Part shown: positions 60,483-64,000 of the stretch, piece by piece
Layout: the number at the start of each line of letters is the position of its first letter
How positions within the stretch are numbered: the first letter of the stretch is position 1
NCBI RefSeq assembly: GCF_016909175.1
Contig: NZ_JAFBFI010000002.1
Span: forward strand, 124,001-188,000
Reading direction: 5' to 3'
DNA from: Peribacillus deserti
GTDB lineage: Bacteria; Bacillota; Bacilli; Bacillales; DSM-1321
DNA length: 64,000 bases
Translations under genes and position numbers: made by a program
Notes under the pieces: generated by a model
What the model was told of the DNA's origin: nothing
The model's database searches: none
The model's input: the letters and a program-made list of their open reading frames with translations, nothing else

Positions 60483-61334
60483 ATGAAAGTTCTGATTAAT
60501 AATGAGCTGCAAGACCGCCAAGAAGTAAAAGTTGATATTGAAGACAGAGGCTATCAGTTTGGGGATGGAGTTTATGAAGTCATCCGTGTATATGAAGGAG
60601 TTCCTTACACACTTGACGAACATCTTGCACGTTTTTATCGCAGTTCAAAAGAGATTGGGATAACTCCACATCTTTCATTAGAAGAACTTAAGCAAAAGCT
60701 GATCCTTCTGATTAAAGAAAACGGGCTGAATGACGGCGGGATTTATGTACAAATGTCAAGAGGAGTAGCACCAAGAAAGCATCAATATGAAGTGAATTTA
60801 ACTCCTGAGCTGGTCGCTTATCCAGTGCCGTCAAAACGCCCGGACAAAGAACAAAAGGAAGGAGTTGCTGCCATTACTGCCGAAGATCTGCGCTGGCTTC
60901 GGTGTGATATCAAAAGCCTTAACCTTCTTTATAATATAATGATTAAACAAAAAGCCCATGAATCTGGAGCGTTTGAGGGAATATTAGTCCGAGACGGAAA
61001 TATTACCGAAGGAACTTCCTCTAACATTTTTATCATCAAAGATAGAACCATCTATACACACCCGGCAGGAAACCTTATCTTGAATGGAATCACCAGGACT
61101 AAATTGCTTGAATTGTTCAAGTCTAAAGGCTGGGCATATAAAGAGCAGGCATTTTCAAAGGAAACTCTTCTTCAAGCGGATGAAGTGTTTATGTCTTCTA
61201 CTACAGCTGAAGTGGTTCCTATAACAAGCATTGATGGAAAACCTGTTGGAAACGGTTCAGCGGGAAGCTTTACAGTTGAAATTAGAGAAGCATTCCAGGA
61301 ATTAATCAAGAACGCCACTGCCGCAGCCGTTTAA
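60483..61334 (+). CDS. dat: D-amino acid aminotransferase
   Basis: A 283-residue fold-type IV PLP enzyme that converts D-alanine and 2-oxoglutarate to pyruvate and D-glutamate, for peptidoglycan and poly-glutamate. The PLP lysine is K144 in CDIKSLNLL, and the phosphate and carboxylate contacts RGYQFGDGVYEV near the N-terminus and YVQMSRG are conserved. TTG 60459 opens the frame, but ATG 60483 gives the usual family length and follows GGGGG. The product is not a branched-chain enzyme, although ilvE elsewhere in the window is a distant homologue. Confidence 0.93.
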   Translation: MKVLINNELQDRQEVKVDIEDRGYQFGDGVYEVIRVYEGVPYTLDEHLARFYRSSKEIGITPHLSLEELKQKLILLIKENGLNDGGIYVQMSRGVAPRKHQYEVNLTPELVAYPVPSKRPDKEQKEGVAAITAEDLRWLRCDIKSLNLLYNIMIKQKAHESGAFEGILVRDGNITEGTSSNIFIIKDRTIYTHPAGNLILNGITRTKLLELFKSKGWAYKEQAFSKETLLQADEVFMSSTTAEVVPITSIDGKPVGNGSAGSFTVEIREAFQELIKNATAAAV

Positions 61335-61414
61335 TATTTTGGCGGCAGCCTTTTCAATGATACTGAAAAATATAGCGGACAGAGTCTATGTGTTTAAAAG
61401 AAATGATAAAAGGC

Positions 61415-61455
61415 GAAAAAGCCCCTGATGTAATTGCATCAGAGGCTTTTTCGTC
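61415..61455. terminator. bidirectional terminator
   Basis: GAAAAAGCC-C-CTGATG pairs with CATCAG-A-GGCTTTTTC around TAATTG. It is shared by dat and the convergent sulfatase-family gene. Confidence 0.9.
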
Positions 61456-61462
61456 TTTTATT

Positions 61463-63289
61463 TTACTTAAGAGATTCTACATAACGATCCGATTGTTTCA
61501 TATACTTCAGCATTTGGTTCATCCTGTTTAAGGAATCTGGACTTGCAGGTACTGTCTTTCTTGTCTTTAAAGAGGTTACCCGGCCTTCATCCTGAGTTTT
61601 GCCGGGTGAAAAATGAAAGGAATCTGTGATATAGGTACCAGTGGGGGTATAAAAACGGATTCCAATCGTGTTCATTTTTGTGTTTACTAAATCAGTCCCG
61701 AATATCATTTGTTTTTTTATATCCAGCCCTAATATATTTGCAGCGGTTGGATAAATATCCACTAAACCGCCAGTTGTTTCTATCGTCTTTCCCTCAGTAA
61801 CTCCTGGGATTTTTATGATGAGAGGTATGTTTAGGTGATCTAGTGGATTTTGATATTCTCTCCCGAAAATTTCCTGCAGAAGTTCTGAATCTTTAGAACT
61901 CTTTGTCTGAACTCCTTGATGATCTCCGTAAACAATAAGGAGCGTATCATCGTATAACCCCCATTTTTTCAACTCGCTTACAAATTTTCCAAACGCATAG
62001 TCCGCATAACTGACGGCTTCGATGTATGATCCGATAAATGACTGATTGTACCGGGTGGGCAGCTGAATAGCAAATTTCTTTTTATCTGCTGGAAGATGGT
62101 ATGGAAAATGACTGGATAAGGCGATAACATCAGCGTAGAATTTCTTATCTTTCTCATGGAACTCAGCAAGTTTTTCGGCTGTTTTCTGATACATCACCTC
62201 ATCAGATACGCCGTAAGAAATAATGTCGCTTGTCCCAAAATATTGTTTATCATAGTAATCGTCGAAGCCCAGCGACTTATACATGTTCTTCCGGTTCCAA
62301 AAGGAAGCACCATTTGCATGAAATGTAGCTGAATGATACCCTAGTTTTCCCAGAGCCCTGGGCAGACTTGGCACTGTCTTACCTTCAACGGCAGAAGACA
62401 TGGGAATATCACCAAGAGCATATAGGGATGTGTTTGTTATAAATTCAGCATCCGATGTATTGCCTTTTCCCACTTGGGTATAGACATTTGGGAAGTAAAG
62501 CGAGCTTTCGGCCAGTTTATTAAGATTAGGAGTTATAGGTTTTCCATCGATTTTCAGATTGATTAGGAAGTCCTGCACCGATTCAAGCTGCACGATTATT
62601 ATATTTTTTCCACGGGCCATGCCGTAAAGCTCTAACGGTCCATTAAGATTTGACCTTCGCCTTTTTTCCAAAGTTTCAGCGCTGATCTTCTGCTCTGATA
62701 CAAAATGTGACTGGATCTCAACTCCCGCTTCTAAAAATTGATAGCCTAACAATCCGACTTGATCATATTTACTAATCTCATTTACTGATTGAGCCGATTT
62801 GGAAATACCCAGGAAAATAAAAATGGAGGCAGCAGCAGCTAAAAACGCCGCTGTTCTATTGCTAAGAGACATCGTAAATCTTGCAATCCGTTTTTTAGCC
62901 ATGGGTATAAACATCAGCAGAATAAAATCAGCAAAAAGAATCAGATATTCCTTATTAAAGAGAGCGAAAATGCTATCTTTTATTGTTCCTACTTGATCTA
63001 TTTCGCTCATGGATTTGTAAGTAAATATAGTGTTGTAATAATCATAGAAAAGCAAAGATGTCAGGCACAGGGCCGTATAGACAAGATTTAGCAGCAATAG
63101 GGAAATTATCTGCCATTTATTCATTGTGAAAGAAAGTAAAAGTATCAGTATTCCTAATATAGAAATCTCAGCCAGAATGCCTGAAGTATTAAGTCCATCC
63201 AGTATGGACATTTTTACATAAACCGATTTCAAAATTAATGTTAAAAAAATAAAGACGCCTAAAGGCGAAACGGCCTTCTTTTTATCCAC
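61463..63289 (-). CDS. lipoteichoic acid synthase-like membrane sulfatase-fold protein
   Basis: 608 residues. Five N-terminal membrane segments (about 8-27, 38-55, 60-83, 110-130 and 147-165) and an extracytoplasmic sulfatase-type domain from about 225. The metal-binding E236 (VQLES) and the catalytic T278 (GKGNTSDAEF) match LtaS-family enzymes, which polymerise glycerol phosphate from phosphatidylglycerol. Bacillus has several paralogues (LtaS, YfnI, YqgS, YvgJ primase), and I cannot assign which this is. The YxxxW/HxN motifs later in the domain (FHANGASFWNR) are present. It is divergent from the glycosyltransferase at 63455. Confidence 0.88.
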   Translation of the reverse strand: MDKKKAVSPLGVFIFLTLILKSVYVKMSILDGLNTSGILAEISILGILILLLSFTMNKWQIISLLLLNLVYTALCLTSLLFYDYYNTIFTYKSMSEIDQVGTIKDSIFALFNKEYLILFADFILLMFIPMAKKRIARFTMSLSNRTAAFLAAAASIFIFLGISKSAQSVNEISKYDQVGLLGYQFLEAGVEIQSHFVSEQKISAETLEKRRRSNLNGPLELYGMARGKNIIIVQLESVQDFLINLKIDGKPITPNLNKLAESSLYFPNVYTQVGKGNTSDAEFITNTSLYALGDIPMSSAVEGKTVPSLPRALGKLGYHSATFHANGASFWNRKNMYKSLGFDDYYDKQYFGTSDIISYGVSDEVMYQKTAEKLAEFHEKDKKFYADVIALSSHFPYHLPADKKKFAIQLPTRYNQSFIGSYIEAVSYADYAFGKFVSELKKWGLYDDTLLIVYGDHQGVQTKSSKDSELLQEIFGREYQNPLDHLNIPLIIKIPGVTEGKTIETTGGLVDIYPTAANILGLDIKKQMIFGTDLVNTKMNTIGIRFYTPTGTYITDSFHFSPGKTQDEGRVTSLKTRKTVPASPDSLNRMNQMLKYMKQSDRYVESLK

Positions 63290-63454
63290 TATAAATTCCT
63301 GCCAATCTTTTAGTATATAAGCATTCTTGCCAACAATATAAAAAAACTATCAGTTCATCCCCATGAAAATTAATGCTGGTTAAAAACTGCCATCTTTGGA
63401 GAGCCTAGAAAAAGAGAGTGAAGTCCAAAATCAGCAGTATAGAGGTGAGAGGGT

Positions 63455-64000
63455 ATGTTTATTTTTCTTTTGTTCATATGCCTGGCTGTAACTTTCGGCT
63501 ATGGAGTATTTACGCAGGGATGGACCGGAGCTTTTGAACTGGGAATCTATATTTTTTTATGTGCCGTTCAAGCTGTGTCGCTATTTTTCGTAGGGTACCA
63601 GACGATTATGAGCTATGCAGGTTTAAGGAAGTTTAAAAAAACAGAATTGAAAAGCCCTGCGAATAGATTTGCTGTCTTAGTTGCTGCACATAACGAAGAA
63701 AAAGTAATCACTCAAATTTGCGAGAATCTAAAAAATCTTAACTACCCAGACAATCTGTATGATGTTTACGTGATCTGTGATAATTGCAGTGATGGAACAG
63801 CTGAGGCCGTAAGGAACACCGGAGTTACGGCGATGGAAAGGCATGAACCTGATAAAAAAGGGAAAGGCTACGGACTCGAATGGACGTTCGAAAGATTATG
63901 GGAGCTTGAAGACAAAGGGACTTCTTATGATGCGGTGGTCATGTTTGATGCGGATAACCTTGTGAGCAAGGACTTTCTCCAGATAATAAACTCTAAACTT
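63455..64000 (+). CDS. family 2 glycosyltransferase, N-terminal part (runs off the window)
   Basis: 182 codons are visible, open to the window edge. Two hydrophobic segments (about 1-18 and 27-48) come first, then a GT-A domain starting FAVLVAAHNEEKVI. The nucleotide-sugar motif DNCSDGTAEA and the metal site FDADN (near 166) are present. The layout fits processive or polyprenyl-type membrane glycosyltransferases (BcsA/PgaC-like, as Bacillus YdaM). GAGGTGAGAGGG precedes the ATG. It faces away from the LTA synthase-like gene. Confidence 0.85.
   Translation, partial: MFIFLLFICLAVTFGYGVFTQGWTGAFELGIYIFLCAVQAVSLFFVGYQTIMSYAGLRKFKKTELKSPANRFAVLVAAHNEEKVITQICENLKNLNYPDNLYDVYVICDNCSDGTAEAVRNTGVTAMERHEPDKKGKGYGLEWTFERLWELEDKGTSYDAVVMFDADNLVSKDFLQIINSKL

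Noticed and set aside
1-64000. tRNA, rRNA, CRISPR arrays, prophage modules or an origin of replication
   Set aside because: None could be recognised; the phased arrays have short, degenerate motifs without CRISPR-like repeat-spacer structure.

Overview
The window reads as chromosome of a Bacillaceae bacterium of low to moderate G+C. The evidence is strong AGGAGG-type ribosome binding sites, many TTG and GTG starts, U-tailed intrinsic terminators, CtsR boxes in front of clpE, an arginine T-box in front of argS, and Bacillus-type genes such as kamA, yokU, ypzG, gtaB, ykoS/ykoT and an intracellular subtilisin. A relative of Mesobacillus or Cytobacillus is plausible but the genus cannot be fixed from this sequence. 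I see no rRNA, tRNA, CRISPR array, prophage or intact transposase.

Layout. 1-7.4 kb: an end-like repeat array, a cation diffusion facilitator, ilvE, a YueD-type reductase, and a run of patatin phospholipase, alkyltransferase-like protein, DCC thiol oxidoreductase and HD hydrolase. 7.4-18.3 kb: a ten-gene operon around lysine 2,3-aminomutase (kamA). Its genes (CoA-transferase A and B, thiolase, two class III aminotransferases, aldehyde dehydrogenase, M81 metallopeptidase, GNAT acetyltransferase, KamA, YokU) can be laid onto a route lysine > beta-lysine > N-acetyl-beta-lysine > 3-oxo acid > CoA ester > acetyl-CoA plus 4-acetamidobutyrate > GABA > succinate semialdehyde > succinate. It has a structured leader with a possible sigma-E promoter and a terminator-like hairpin. 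18.9-24.6 kb: an A+T-rich c-di-GMP block (PAS-GGDEF-EAL-PilZ protein, a GAF-like protein, an XRE regulator, a membrane HD-GYP protein). 24.7-31.9 kb: a metallo-beta-lactamase-fold hydrolase, an SF1 helicase, and a YkoS / YkoT / GtrA cell-surface glycosylation set.

32-39 kb: a sigma factor followed by a second-type ClpP, a DUF1796 protein, a LysR regulator, small proteins, and a PBP4-type peptidase. 39-44 kb: an arginine/ornithine-type permease convergent with argS (T-box, CGC specifier), then gtaB and ypzG. 44.5-53 kb: intracellular subtilisin coupled to an endonuclease I family protein, an acyl-CoA thioesterase, clpE, an erythromycin-esterase family protein and an SDR. 53-64 kb: a DDAH-like hydrolase, an HD protein, an SRPBCC/ArsR pair, a GNAT, mug, exoA, a YqjA-like membrane protein, D-amino acid aminotransferase, a lipoteichoic-acid-synthase-like enzyme and the start of a family 2 glycosyltransferase.

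Repeats are the other theme. There are four copies of a roughly 160-180 bp MITE-like element with inverted ends, one of them split by a second repeat that is itself duplicated. There is a roughly 78 bp element with GGGGACAGTCCCC ends. There are also four arrays of short motifs phased at about 20-22 bp, one of which is a clear inverted pair (55948-56238). These arrays look like ends of IS21-like transposons without a transposase, but no search could be run to prove that.
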